The notes below the pieces were generated by a model. The model was given only the letters and a program-made list of their open reading frames with translations. It ran no database searches and was not told the origin of the DNA. The translations under genes were made by a program, and so were the position numbers. A stretch of DNA of 64,000 bases from Sphingobacteriaceae bacterium (lineage in GTDB: Bacteria; Bacteroidota; Bacteroidia; Sphingobacteriales; Sphingobacteriaceae), in assembly GCA_014380615.1 (NCBI GenBank), contig JACMJM010000043.1, positions 1 through 64,000 of the forward strand, given 5' to 3'. The number at the start of each line of letters is the position of its first letter. Position 1 is the stretch's first letter. Of the stretch, positions 42,360 to 51,971 are shown piece after piece.

Positions 42360-42779
42360 ATGGCAGAGAAGGAAAAACTAAGGATCGATAAATACTTGTG
42401 GGCTATCAGGGTTTTTAAAACACGTACCCTGGCAACAGATGCCTGTAAAGCCGGACGGGTGAAGTTAACCGGCAATAATGTAAAGGCTTCACATGAAGTT
42501 AAGCCCGGTGAGGTTTATCACGTTTCGAAAGGGATTGAACGCAGAGAAATAAAAGTAACCGGATTGCTTTTTAACAGAGTGGATGCCAAAAAGGCGGTGG
42601 ATTTTTACGAGGATGTAACGCCGGTTGAGAAAACTCAGGCCTATCGCACAGTGTTTCAAGCACCAATTTTACGCCGAGACAGGGGTGCGGGCAGGCCAAC
42701 TAAAAAGGAGCGAAGAGATATTGAAGAATTAATGGACGACGATCAGCCCGGGCCCGTTGATAGTTTTTTTGAGGATTAA
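42360..42779 (+). CDS. S4-domain RNA-binding protein (Hsp15-like)
   Basis: A 139-residue protein with an N-terminal S4 RNA-binding domain (about 6-70): LRIDKYLWAIRVFKTRTLA, ACKAGRVKLTGNNVKAS and VKPGEVYHVSKG. It resembles Hsp15/HslR, which binds stalled 50S subunits carrying nascent chains. The C-terminal part is basic (RRDRGAGRPTKKERRDIEEL) with an acidic end, and differs from the E. coli protein. Cytoplasmic, probably ribosome-associated. The stop lies directly against that of the convergent deaminase gene. Confidence 0.9.
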   Translation: MAEKEKLRIDKYLWAIRVFKTRTLATDACKAGRVKLTGNNVKASHEVKPGEVYHVSKGIERREIKVTGLLFNRVDAKKAVDFYEDVTPVEKTQAYRTVFQAPILRRDRGAGRPTKKERRDIEELMDDDQPGPVDSFFED

Positions 42780-43265
42780 TTAGTATTCAATTCTTAGATC
42801 TGATTTTTGCCATTGTTTAAAGGATTGTATGGCTTCATCTCTAAGTAGTTGAACCACGGGTAGTTTTCTTTTTTCTACCGGAAGGTCGAGTTCATCGTAA
42901 ATAAACTTATCATCAAAGCCTATCTCTGCGGCATCGTGTTTAGTGTTGGCGTAATATATTTTTGAAATTCTCGACCAATAAATGGCGCCAAGGCACATGG
43001 GGCAGGGTTCGCAACTGGTGTAGATTACACAATCGCTTAAATCGAAGTTGCCGATCTTTTTTGAAGCGAAACGTATAGCGAGTATTTCGGCATGAGCAGT
43101 AGGGTCGTTGGTTGTCGCAACTTTATTGGCACTCCGGGCAATAACTTTTCCGTTTCGCACAACTACGGCTCCAAAAGGCCCCCCGATGTTTTTTTGAACA
43201 TTTTTTATCGAGAGGGCAATCGCCATCTTCATGAATTTCACATGTTCCGGATCTTCCTTTTCCAT
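42780..43265 (-). CDS. Nucleoside/guanine deaminase (CMP/dCMP deaminase fold)
   Basis: A 161-residue zinc-dependent deaminase. Zinc and catalytic residues: H-A-E in DPTAHAEILAIRFA (about 54-67) and CEPCPMC (about 86-92). The motif spacing and the C-terminal segment resemble Bacillus guanine deaminase GuaD and Bacteroidota nucleoside deaminases rather than TadA. The ATG at 43265 is chosen because the upstream TTG lies inside the terminator of the preceding gene. It would convert guanine to xanthine or act on a related base in salvage; the exact substrate is not settled. Confidence 0.88.
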   Translation of the reverse strand: MEKEDPEHVKFMKMAIALSIKNVQKNIGGPFGAVVVRNGKVIARSANKVATTNDPTAHAEILAIRFASKKIGNFDLSDCVIYTSCEPCPMCLGAIYWSRISKIYYANTKHDAAEIGFDDKFIYDELDLPVEKRKLPVVQLLRDEAIQSFKQWQKSDLRIEY

Positions 43266-43271
43266 AGCTTT

Positions 43272-43306
43272 TAAAAAATAAAACCTCAGCAAACTGCCGA
43301 GGTTTT
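43272..43306 (-). terminator. Terminator of the OmpH-like gene
   Basis: AAAACCTC (43280-43287) and GAGGTTTT (43299-43306), plus an inner GCA/TGC pair set around one mismatch, form the stem. On the minus strand a T-run follows (43272-43279). It also fixes the start of the next gene downstream of it. Confidence 0.85.
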
Positions 43307-43326
43307 AATGAATTTGGAATTCAAGT

Positions 43327-43920
43327 CTATTTTTTATCGCTTTTATAAGCGTCGTTTAGTCCTGCTACCACATCTTTAGTAACATCAAGGCTTTCATCAG
43401 CAAAAAGTACTGTAGGGTTTGCTTTAGAATAAGACAATACCATTTTGTATCCTTTCTTCTTGGCATATCCTTTTAAATATGCAGCTACTTTTTCGTACAG
43501 TTTTTCATTTTCGGCAGCCGATTCATTGGCCAGGGCAGAACTAGCGTTTTGATTAAATGTAGCCAGTTCTTGTTGTTTGCGCGCAAGGCGTTGCTCTTGC
43601 GAAGCGCGCTCGTCGGCACTCATGGTTTGCGCCTTTTGCTGATATTCGGTTACTTCTCTTTGAAACGCGTTGCCTTTAGCGGTAAGGTCAACCTGTGCTT
43701 TTTTGGATTTAGATTCCATCCGGCCACGGATATCCTTAAAATAAGTATAGTTTTCGAGCAGAGAATCGGAATTGACATAAACTATCGCTTCTGTGGGTTT
43801 ATCGGCAACAGCCGCAGTGGTTGCCGGAGCGTTTGTTTTTGTCTGGTCTTGTTTACATGCAACTATAAAACTTGCGGCAGTTAATATTCCCGCGCTTAGT
43901 TTGATGATGTTTCTATTCAT
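43327..43920 (-). CDS. OmpH/Skp-like lipoprotein
   Basis: A 197-residue protein of the OmpH/Skp periplasmic chaperone family. The leader ends in SFIVAC (Cys22), so it is a predicted lipoprotein, unlike soluble Skp. After a Thr/Ala linker comes IVYVNSDSLLENYTYFKDI, the usual strand and helix start. A long coiled coil (about 65-150, with QREVTEYQQKAQTMSADE and RLARKQQELATF) forms the tentacle. The end, YKMVLSYSKANPTVLFADE, returns to the base. It probably holds outer-membrane proteins on their way to the BAM complex. Has its own promoter and terminator. Confidence 0.9.
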   Translation of the reverse strand: MNRNIIKLSAGILTAASFIVACKQDQTKTNAPATTAAVADKPTEAIVYVNSDSLLENYTYFKDIRGRMESKSKKAQVDLTAKGNAFQREVTEYQQKAQTMSADERASQEQRLARKQQELATFNQNASSALANESAAENEKLYEKVAAYLKGYAKKKGYKMVLSYSKANPTVLFADESLDVTKDVVAGLNDAYKSDKK

Positions 43921-43940
43921 TTTTTGATAATATTTACAGG

Positions 43941-43948
43941 CAAATATA
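43941..43948 (-). promoter_or_regulatory. Candidate -7 element for the OmpH-like gene
   Basis: On the minus strand this is TATATTTG, a perfect TAnnTTTG match, 20 bases before the start codon. No clear -33 box. Confidence 0.4.
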
Positions 43949-44084
43949 AACTTTCGATACTAATTCAGGGCGTTTAAATCCCACATTATAAATTCGCTTC
44001 CGAACACGATATAAAGGGGCTGATAAAACTGTTTCCACACACGGCCTTTTTATCCACAAATGCCATTAATTCGTTCTAAAAAGT

Positions 44085-44092
44085 TAAATTTG
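44085..44092 (+). promoter_or_regulatory. Candidate -7 element for gyrB
   Basis: TAAATTTG matches TAnnTTTG 22 bases before the gyrB ATG. The expected -33 site lacks a good TTTG. Confidence 0.4.
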
Positions 44093-44111
44093 GGATTGTT
44101 GTTTAAAATAA

Positions 44112-46076
<1,965 letters not shown>

Positions 46077-46100
46077 TTATTAGAAAACATAACATGAGAG

Positions 46101-46124
46101 ACCCGGTTTAACGCCGGGTTTTTT
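46101..46124 (+). terminator. Terminator of gyrB
   Basis: ACCCGG (46101-46106) pairs with CCGGGT (46114-46119) and is followed by six T. It lies 25 bases after the gyrB stop. There is no T-run on the minus strand, so it serves gyrB only. Confidence 0.85.
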
Positions 46125-46137
46125 GTTATAGCGAAAA

Positions 46138-47085
46138 TCAATAGCGCATACCCGGTTGTCGCGGCTCTTTCGCCGGGCCCAACTGCGCCTTTCTTAATTC
46201 ATCTCTAAAAAAATCATCATTTTGTATTAAAGGTTTGGCGGCTAGCGGCATATAGTTAAGATAAATTACCGCACTCGACTGCTTTGATGAGAAAATATTG
46301 ATACGCTGTTTCGAATTTCCGTCATCAATTACCATAACACAGGTATTTGGTGGTATCCTGCCGAGATTGTTGGCGTAAACAATAATCTCATTTAATCCGC
46401 TTAGTTTCTTAAAATGGATGGTTTTTCGATACACCCTGTTAGATATCCGCCTTCTGGTAATTACCTCGTCGCGGTTAACAAATACCGTTACCGTATCATT
46501 ATCTTCTTTAAGGTAATCGCGAAGCTCGATGGTAATGGTGGGCTTTGTGATGTTTAATACAAAAGGCTTTGTTAAAATGGTTTCTTTAAAGGGTATGCCC
46601 TTATTGGTGTCCTCTTTAATTTTCTTCATTAGTTCTGCCGGAAAATCTGGGTCGTCTTTTTCAGATACATATCGCTTTAGAAGCGCATCGGCGGCTGGAC
46701 AATCGTTGCCTTTTATAGTTTCCCAGGTGCCTTTAAGATATTCTTCTTTTCCAGTTTTTGAATAGTTTACGTCAGCGAATTTAGTGCATAAGCTTAACCG
46801 GGGCATTTCCTGGTCTTTGATACTTAGCTCAGTAATCTTTAGGTTGCCTTTATCAATGGTGCCGATAAAGTCCATCACCCCCCAGAAAACAAAAAGGAAG
46901 TTCCCGTAAATATAGGCTCGCCCGGTTATAATGTTCCCTTCCTGCGATTTTACATTTAAAGCATACCATGATTTATTATACAAGCCTTCACCGGTAATGT
47001 ATCCGTGCCATATCCCTTTATAATCTTGTGCGAGAGAGGAGAGACTGATTAAACAAATGGCGAGTGACAATGTGATTCTTTTCAT
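46138..47085 (-). CDS. Secreted protein, paralogue 3 of a tandem trio
   Basis: A 315-residue protein with a signal peptide (ITLSLAICLISLSSLAQ). N-terminal domain (about 20-140): YKGIWHGYITGEG, then beta-strand-rich GNIITGRAYIYGNFLFVFWG, which looks like a small beta-barrel. After a linker comes a C-terminal domain (about 180-290) with LRDYLKEDNDTVTVFVNRDE, LNEIIVYANNLGRIPPNTC and SAVIYLNY. A final tail (about 290-315) is unique to this copy. The start overlaps the stop of the middle paralogue by four bases. Function unknown; surface or periplasmic by signal. Confidence 0.85.
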   Translation of the reverse strand: MKRITLSLAICLISLSSLAQDYKGIWHGYITGEGLYNKSWYALNVKSQEGNIITGRAYIYGNFLFVFWGVMDFIGTIDKGNLKITELSIKDQEMPRLSLCTKFADVNYSKTGKEEYLKGTWETIKGNDCPAADALLKRYVSEKDDPDFPAELMKKIKEDTNKGIPFKETILTKPFVLNITKPTITIELRDYLKEDNDTVTVFVNRDEVITRRRISNRVYRKTIHFKKLSGLNEIIVYANNLGRIPPNTCVMVIDDGNSKQRINIFSSKQSSAVIYLNYMPLAAKPLIQNDDFFRDELRKAQLGPAKEPRQPGMRY

Positions 47086-47939
47086 TTGGGAGTATACTTT
47101 AAATAAATAGCAACGCTTTTTTGAAGGCTCGATTCTATAAATAATTTGTGTGTGGCTTCTCCGTCAGATATCAGTAGGTTAGAAGTATTTGGAGGTATTG
47201 TCCCCAGGTTATTAGCATACATAATCAATTCGTTTACCGGCAGGCTAGCGTCTAGCCAAATTATGAATTTATAAGCTTTCTTTTTTATTTTTAGATTGCT
47301 GAAAACTGGCAGGCGGTTCAAATAAATTGTTACCGTATCGTTATCCTCCTTTAGATAATCTTTTAATTCTAATCGCAACACTCGGTTTTTTACCTTCAGC
47401 ACCACCGGAGGAGACAATGAGGTTTTTTTAAAACCAGGTTCGGTTCCATGCCGCTTTATGGCTTCTAAAACATACTCTGGAACTCTGGATGAGGGCTTTT
47501 TCTCATCAAAGCGCGACAGAAATACCTTTCCCGGTAAACATCCCTCGGTTTCACTGGTCCAGTCTCCTGTTAATGATTCAATTCCGTCAGCACTATTGTA
47601 TTGTAACGTACTTAATTTAAAGCACATATAAAATTGAGAGGTGGGCATGCGCGAATCAAGAATTTGTATGTCGTTTATCTTAATAACACCCTTCTCAATA
47701 ATTCCGTAGAATTGCTGAACCCCAAAGGCATAAGCGAAAATATTGGGCTTGTATAGTAACGCTTTCCCCGAGATAACCCCATCCTTGTGCTCTTCAATAT
47801 TTACTAAATAACCCGCATAAGCATCATGATTGTCTGTTGTAATAGTGCCATTCCACAAGCCTTTCAAATTGTTTTGAGCAATTGACTTTAGAGAAATAAG
47901 TAAAATAAAAGAGCTGATAAGTAAAAGCTTTTTATTCAT
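47082..47939 (-). CDS. Secreted protein, paralogue 2 of a tandem trio
   Basis: A 285-residue secreted protein of the same design as its neighbours. Signal peptide (LLLISSFILLISLKSIAQ), barrel-like domain starting NLKGLWNGTITTDNHDAY with GYLVNIEEHKDGVISGKALL, Cys-containing CFKLSTLQYN, then the shared C-terminal domain LKDYLKEDNDTVTIYLNR, VNELIMYANNLGTIPPNTS and SVAIYLKY. It ends with the shared domain, so the extra tail of the downstream copy is missing. Translation is probably coupled to the downstream gene by the ATGA overlap. No known enzyme motif. Confidence 0.85.
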   Translation of the reverse strand: MNKKLLLISSFILLISLKSIAQNNLKGLWNGTITTDNHDAYAGYLVNIEEHKDGVISGKALLYKPNIFAYAFGVQQFYGIIEKGVIKINDIQILDSRMPTSQFYMCFKLSTLQYNSADGIESLTGDWTSETEGCLPGKVFLSRFDEKKPSSRVPEYVLEAIKRHGTEPGFKKTSLSPPVVLKVKNRVLRLELKDYLKEDNDTVTIYLNRLPVFSNLKIKKKAYKFIIWLDASLPVNELIMYANNLGTIPPNTSNLLISDGEATHKLFIESSLQKSVAIYLKYTPK

Positions 47940-47960
47940 AAGAGTGGATGAACTATACCA

Positions 47961-48830
47961 TTATTGTTTATATTTTAAATAGATAGCAGCACTTTTTTGC
48001 TTGTCTGATTCTATGATAAGTTTGTGTGTAAGGTTGCCGTCAAGAATAATCAGTTGCGATGTATTCGGAGGTATTCGTCCTAAGTTTTCGGCAAAAAGAA
48101 CAATCTCGTTTAATTCGAGGCGCGAGTCGAGGTTAATGCTTAGCCGAATGTTTTTCTTAGAGATTCGCTGTTTAGCGGCAATAACTTCCCGGTTAAAGTA
48201 AACCGAAACGGTATCGTTATCTACGTTTTGGTAATCACTTATCAGCAATTCAACTGTCCGATTAGACACTTCAATCTCCTTTACTTTTTTTATAGTAGTA
48301 CCAGAAAACTGCGGATTGAAATCGGGCAGGGGTTTTACTGTTTCTGTAAGATACGGACGTTCAAATCCGTCGTTTAATATAAATTGTTCAAGGCTTTGTT
48401 TGCTTCTGCTTAAAATTATCTGCCCGGGCAGGCAGGGCGAATCGTCGTCTTTGCTTTTGCCGTTCCAGGCACCTTTTAGGTATTCATCATTACCCTGCTT
48501 ATAATACTTCAGATTCATTTTTTTGATGCAGGCCACCCAGCTTATTGGCATTACTTCCTGGCGGATATCCCAAAAAGTTTCCGCTAAGCGTATCGAATCT
48601 CCGTCGATGTAACCCGTAAGGCCTATTTTTACAAATAAAGTATTGGGGATAAAGGCATTTGATTCGCCTGTGATAATTTTCCTTTGAACGAGGTCTAATT
48701 CAAAATCATACAGTTCACTAAAGCCTCCGGCTTTCTGCGTGATCTTTCCGTACCACTTTCCACTAATTTTTTGCCCCGTAACGAAGGAGGATATTAGCAT
48801 GAAAGAAATAAGGAACATGGATGTCTTCAT
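47961..48830 (-). CDS. Secreted protein, paralogue 1 of a tandem trio
   Basis: A 289-residue secreted protein, first of the three on its transcript. Signal MFLISFMLISSFVTGQ, then KISGKWYGKITQKAGGFSE and FELDLVQRKIITGESNAF, the same barrel-like start. It also has SWVACIKKMNLKYY and YLKGAWNGKSKDDDSPC, with Cys residues at the same places as in the other copies. The C-terminal domain reads ISDYQNVDNDTVSVYFNR, LNEIVLFAENLGRIPPNTS and SAAIYLKYKQ. Similar C-terminal domains with an IPPNTA motif occur at the end of many Bacteroidota secreted proteins. 21 bases before paralogue 2; the truncated haemoglobin gene lies 47 bases upstream. Confidence 0.85.
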   Translation of the reverse strand: MKTSMFLISFMLISSFVTGQKISGKWYGKITQKAGGFSELYDFELDLVQRKIITGESNAFIPNTLFVKIGLTGYIDGDSIRLAETFWDIRQEVMPISWVACIKKMNLKYYKQGNDEYLKGAWNGKSKDDDSPCLPGQIILSRSKQSLEQFILNDGFERPYLTETVKPLPDFNPQFSGTTIKKVKEIEVSNRTVELLISDYQNVDNDTVSVYFNREVIAAKQRISKKNIRLSINLDSRLELNEIVLFAENLGRIPPNTSQLIILDGNLTHKLIIESDKQKSAAIYLKYKQ

Positions 48831-48877
48831 TTTAATTGAAACCTATGGTGCTGGTTATCAATTAAAAATACAAAAAA

Positions 48878-49294
48878 TTAAAGATTTGTTTGAGTGTTGT
48901 TCTTAACTTCGATAATTGATTTTCCGGAAGTGTTGATTTTGAAAAGCATTAGGTCTGCGATAGACTGGGCTTTCTGTTTTGCGAGCTCGGCAAATTCACC
49001 TTCAAAGTTTTCATCAACGGTAGTGTTGAAAAGTGCTTTCCATCGTTCAAACTCTCTATCTCCGAGAGCTTGTTTTTGATTTAATTTAAAATGAACCTCC
49101 ATTGGGTTGCCTTTAAATCCTTTTTGTCCGAAAAGGATAGTCTCCCAGAAGTCGTACATTTTGGGCAGGTGCTGCTCCCAATTAACTTTTGCCACATCAT
49201 TGAAAATAAATCCAATCACATCGTCTTTTTGTACTTTTTGATAGAAGGCGTTAACCAACAACTCTATATCCTCCCTGCTAATCAGATCTTTCAT
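48878..49294 (-). CDS. Group III truncated haemoglobin
   Basis: A 138-residue globin of the truncated group III (P) class. Visible features: ELLVNAFYQKVQKDDVIGFIF with the family Phe residues, WEQHLPKMYDFWETILFGQKG (the WE-x-H...FW pattern), and the proximal His in NPMEVHFKL (about residue 70). Group III globins bind haem and are linked to oxygen or nitric oxide chemistry. Cytoplasmic. 10 bases downstream of the retropepsin-like gene, and probably on the same transcript as the mdh-protease-globin-paralogue run. Length is typical. Confidence 0.9.
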   Translation of the reverse strand: MKDLISREDIELLVNAFYQKVQKDDVIGFIFNDVAKVNWEQHLPKMYDFWETILFGQKGFKGNPMEVHFKLNQKQALGDREFERWKALFNTTVDENFEGEFAELAKQKAQSIADLMLFKINTSGKSIIEVKNNTQTNL

Positions 49295-49304
49295 CGCTTA
49301 TGTG

Positions 49305-49724
49305 CTAAATTTCAAAAGTTAATTGTTGCGAAGAGTAGCTTATGGTTGCCTGGTATTTCATTAATATATCACCGCCTATTACTCCAATAATTGGTCCGAC
49401 TTCTATGCTTTGATAAGCTATGTTAATCATGGATAAATCTAAAACGGCGGTTTCAAAATCGGCGATTTCCAGATCTCCGATGATTAACCTGGGTATAGTT
49501 AGCGTGTAGCTTTCCATGGAGTTGGTTCCCAGTCCGGTGGAGAGTTTATCACTGGCTAGAAGGGTGTCTTTGTCAATATAATTTTCGACTGTGTTTTTAT
49601 CCAAAACCGTTCGTGATGCGCCGGTGTCAACAACGGCTTTAAACAATTGCCCGAAAACGAGAACTTCCACCAAAAGGTGGAAGCCATCGTCGAGATTTAA
49701 AGTTTCTAAGTTAACACTATACAT
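49305..49724 (-). CDS. Retropepsin-like aspartic protease domain protein
   Basis: A 139-residue clan AA (retropepsin-like) protein. The active site DTGAS is clear in FKAVVDTGASRTVLD (about 24-38). The C-terminal psi-loop IIGVIGGDILMKYQATISY followed by LTFEI has the family pattern of hydrophobic-hydrophobic-Gly. It has no signal peptide from the ATG at 49724; a GTG at 49760 is an alternative start. Such proteins act as dimers in the cytoplasm; substrate unknown. It lies 64 bases after mdh and 10 before the globin gene. Confidence 0.85.
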   Translation of the reverse strand: MYSVNLETLNLDDGFHLLVEVLVFGQLFKAVVDTGASRTVLDKNTVENYIDKDTLLASDKLSTGLGTNSMESYTLTIPRLIIGDLEIADFETAVLDLSMINIAYQSIEVGPIIGVIGGDILMKYQATISYSSQQLTFEI

Positions 49725-49788
49725 GGTAGAGTTAAATCTCCCGGCCTTGCAGATAAGCACAATCCCTTTTCAGGGAGCCGGGTATATC

Positions 49789-50727
49789 TTAAATTAAGTT
49801 TGATTCCGCAAGCACATTATTCATGCTGCGAACCGCATCGGCACTTTTGTTAAACGTTGCTTGTTCTTCCGAACTTAGTTTAAAATCAAGAATTTTTTCC
49901 CAACCGTTTTTTCCTAAAATTACCGGTACTACAAGCGATATATCTTTCTGACCGTATTCACCATCGAGAGCAACTCCACAAGAAATTAATTTTTTCTCGT
50001 CGCGTAAAATGCTTTCAACCATTGCTGCGGTACCTGCACCCGGTGCGTACCAAGCCGAAGTTCCGATGAGTTTAGTTAAGGTTGCGCCTCCCACCATAGT
50101 AGAAGAAACTACTTTATCTTGCTGCTCTTTGCTTAGTAATTGTGTTACAGGAATACTGTTCCATGTAGCATGCTGAATTAATGGGATCATAGTAGTATCA
50201 CCGTGGCCTCCAATTACAACAGCATTTAAATCAGCAGGAGAGCAATTAAGTTCCTGGCTTAGGTAGTATTTAAAACGGGCCGAATCTAAAGCTCCTCCCA
50301 TTCCGATAATTCTCTCTTTTGGTAAACCGGAAGTTTTAAATGTTAGGTAGTTCATTGTATCCATTGGGTTTGAAACCACAATGATGATGGTGTTTGGAGA
50401 AAACTTAAGGATGTTCTCTGTTACACTTTTTACGATACCGGCGTTTGTTCCGATCAACTCTTCACGGGTCATTCCGGGTTTACGCGGTAAACCTGAAGTG
50501 ATCACTACAACTTCAGAATCAGCGGTTCTCGAATAATCGTTGGTAACACCAACAATTTTAGTGTCGAAGCCCAGTAATGCGGCAGTTTGCATCATATCAA
50601 TAGATTTGCCTTCGGCGAATCCTTCCTTGATATCCAACAAAACAACTTCTTCGACAAGTTCTTTCCTTGCAATATTATCAGCACAGGTTGCGCCTACAGC
50701 ACCTGCTCCAACTACGGTAACTCTCAT
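49789..50727 (-). CDS. mdh: Malate dehydrogenase
   Basis: A 312-residue LDH-like malate dehydrogenase of the citric acid cycle (malate to oxaloacetate with NAD+). Rossmann motif VTVVGAGAVGATCADNIA (3-20), with the NAD-preferring Asp at LLDIKEG (about 33). Substrate Arg residues in GLPRKPGMTREEL (about 79-91), the catalytic His in VIGGHGDTTMIP (about 171-182), and Asn in VVSNPMD. The sequence is of the LDH-like [MalDH] kind found across Bacteroidota. First gene of the run that continues through the protease, globin and three secreted paralogues. Confidence 0.95.
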   Translation of the reverse strand: MRVTVVGAGAVGATCADNIARKELVEEVVLLDIKEGFAEGKSIDMMQTAALLGFDTKIVGVTNDYSRTADSEVVVITSGLPRKPGMTREELIGTNAGIVKSVTENILKFSPNTIIIVVSNPMDTMNYLTFKTSGLPKERIIGMGGALDSARFKYYLSQELNCSPADLNAVVIGGHGDTTMIPLIQHATWNSIPVTQLLSKEQQDKVVSSTMVGGATLTKLIGTSAWYAPGAGTAAMVESILRDEKKLISCGVALDGEYGQKDISLVVPVILGKNGWEKILDFKLSSEEQATFNKSADAVRSMNNVLAESNLI

Positions 50728-50949
50728 GATTTTTAATTAAAAATTAACAATGCGCCGAAGTTATAAAATTCATGTGTTGATTGAAATTCTTTTTTATGAT
50801 ATTTTGTAACGTTTATCCTGATTCTTACGTCATTATAATACGCTAAACATTAAACAGATAATAATATCCCTTTTACCGGTTAAGCTTAGCTTATCCGGTA
50901 AGCCCGGGGATTCTTAAATGTCGGATACCAATCTTTTAAATTGTACAAG

Positions 50950-51057
50950 ATGGAAGAACAACTGTTAAACGAGGCAATAGAGAAATGTCTAGACGAATCA
51001 TCCACGGTAGACGATTTGTTTGAAGTGCTATCGCTAGCGGCGTTAATTATCGCATAG
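50950..51057 (+). CDS. Small 35-residue acidic protein
   Basis: A short frame (MEEQLLNEAIEKCLDESS, then TVDDLFEVLSLAALIIA) with acidic start and hydrophobic end. It stops two bases before the next gene's ATG. The tight spacing and the clean helical pattern argue that it is translated. It is too short for a family call. Upstream, 50728-50949 is an AT-rich promoter-type gap shared with the divergent mdh gene. Confidence 0.5.
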   Translation: MEEQLLNEAIEKCLDESSTVDDLFEVLSLAALIIA

Positions 51058-51059
51058 GT

Positions 51060-51356
51060 ATGCAAGGGGAGAAGTATCTCAGTTTGGTAAGCAAATACCT
51101 CTCTAACAAAATCTCTTTGAAAGAAAAAGGAGACTTGCTTGCCTTTTTGGAAACAGATCAGGAGCTTAACGGAGAGCTTAAAGCCTTGTTAAGCGATAAG
51201 GTATGCCGCATTTCAGAACTATACATTGATACGCTTTTCGGTTTTCAGGAATTGCAGCATGCGATAGATTGCAACCAGCTTATCCCCAAAAGACTTTTTT
51301 CAAAATGGGTACTTAATATGAAGGTTTTTTTAAAGAGGCTGGTTGGAAATAAGTGA
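51060..51356 (+). CDS. Small protein with anti-sigma-like N-terminus
   Basis: A 98-residue mostly helical protein. The beginning (YLSLVSKYLSNKISLKEKGD, then LLAFLETDQELNGEL) resembles the cytoplasmic N-terminal helices of FecR-type anti-sigma factors in Bacteroidota, but there is no membrane helix and no FecR domain. The C-terminal half ends in a basic helix (NMKVFLKRLVGNK). Either a small anti-sigma-like regulator or a truncated copy. It follows the 35-residue gene by two bases. Low certainty of function, fair certainty of being a gene. Confidence 0.6.
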   Translation: MQGEKYLSLVSKYLSNKISLKEKGDLLAFLETDQELNGELKALLSDKVCRISELYIDTLFGFQELQHAIDCNQLIPKRLFSKWVLNMKVFLKRLVGNK

Positions 51357-51364
51357 AACGACAC

Positions 51365-51799
51365 TCAAAGGATCTGGTTCAAATGATGTTCCAGGTGATT
51401 AAGGTAATCTTCCGCTAAAAACTGAAGTGTACTTTCTTTTCCGTCCCTTCCAATAGAAGTTCTTGAAAGATTTTGTGGCGCAATATGTTTAATTACATGC
51501 GCCAGATGCCGGTTATACATTTCCCACAGGCTTATTAAAATTTCGAGATCTTCTAACTGATATTCCTGAAGGCTTACCCAATGGTTTTGCTCATAATATA
51601 TAGTCGGTTTTTCAAATTGTGTTCTTATAAAGCGCTGATGGTTATTGGCCGCAGAGTCAATCAAATGGCCGAGAATTTCTTTTTTTGACCATTTTTCTGG
51701 AGAGGTTTTAAAAGAAAGGTCTTTATCCGAAAGGAGACTTAACTGCTTGGGCACGGTATTACATAAAAGAATGAGTTTATTACTTATTTCAAGTATCAT
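51365..51799 (-). CDS. DinB-family metal-binding protein
   Basis: A 144-residue four-helix bundle of the DinB/YfiT-like family. The three metal-binding His are likely in ILGHLIDSAANNHQRF (His45 and neighbours), and LNHLEHHLNQIL at the end (about 133-144). WSKKEILGHLIDSAANNHQR is the recognisable family segment. Many members are thiol-S-transferases or hydrolases of unknown substrate. Convergent with the small gene pair, separated by eight bases. Cytoplasmic. The following 51800-51971 holds no gene. Confidence 0.9.
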   Translation of the reverse strand: MILEISNKLILLCNTVPKQLSLLSDKDLSFKTSPEKWSKKEILGHLIDSAANNHQRFIRTQFEKPTIYYEQNHWVSLQEYQLEDLEILISLWEMYNRHLAHVIKHIAPQNLSRTSIGRDGKESTLQFLAEDYLNHLEHHLNQIL

Positions 51800-51971
51800 G
51801 CTCTAAGATAGTCACTAAATGCAAATTCCGATTAGGTACACAGCACCTAACGCTTTTCTACAAACGGGGGAAGTAAGGAACCGACGATTTCTGTAAAGCC
51901 CGCAGCAAATTTTCTCTTCCGAAAACTAGCTCGTTCTTCATATCCGCATTAGTTGACAGGCCCTCAAATTT

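Noticed and set aside
43266-43292. A TTG start for the deaminase at 43292
   Set aside because: It falls inside the terminator hairpin of the preceding gene.
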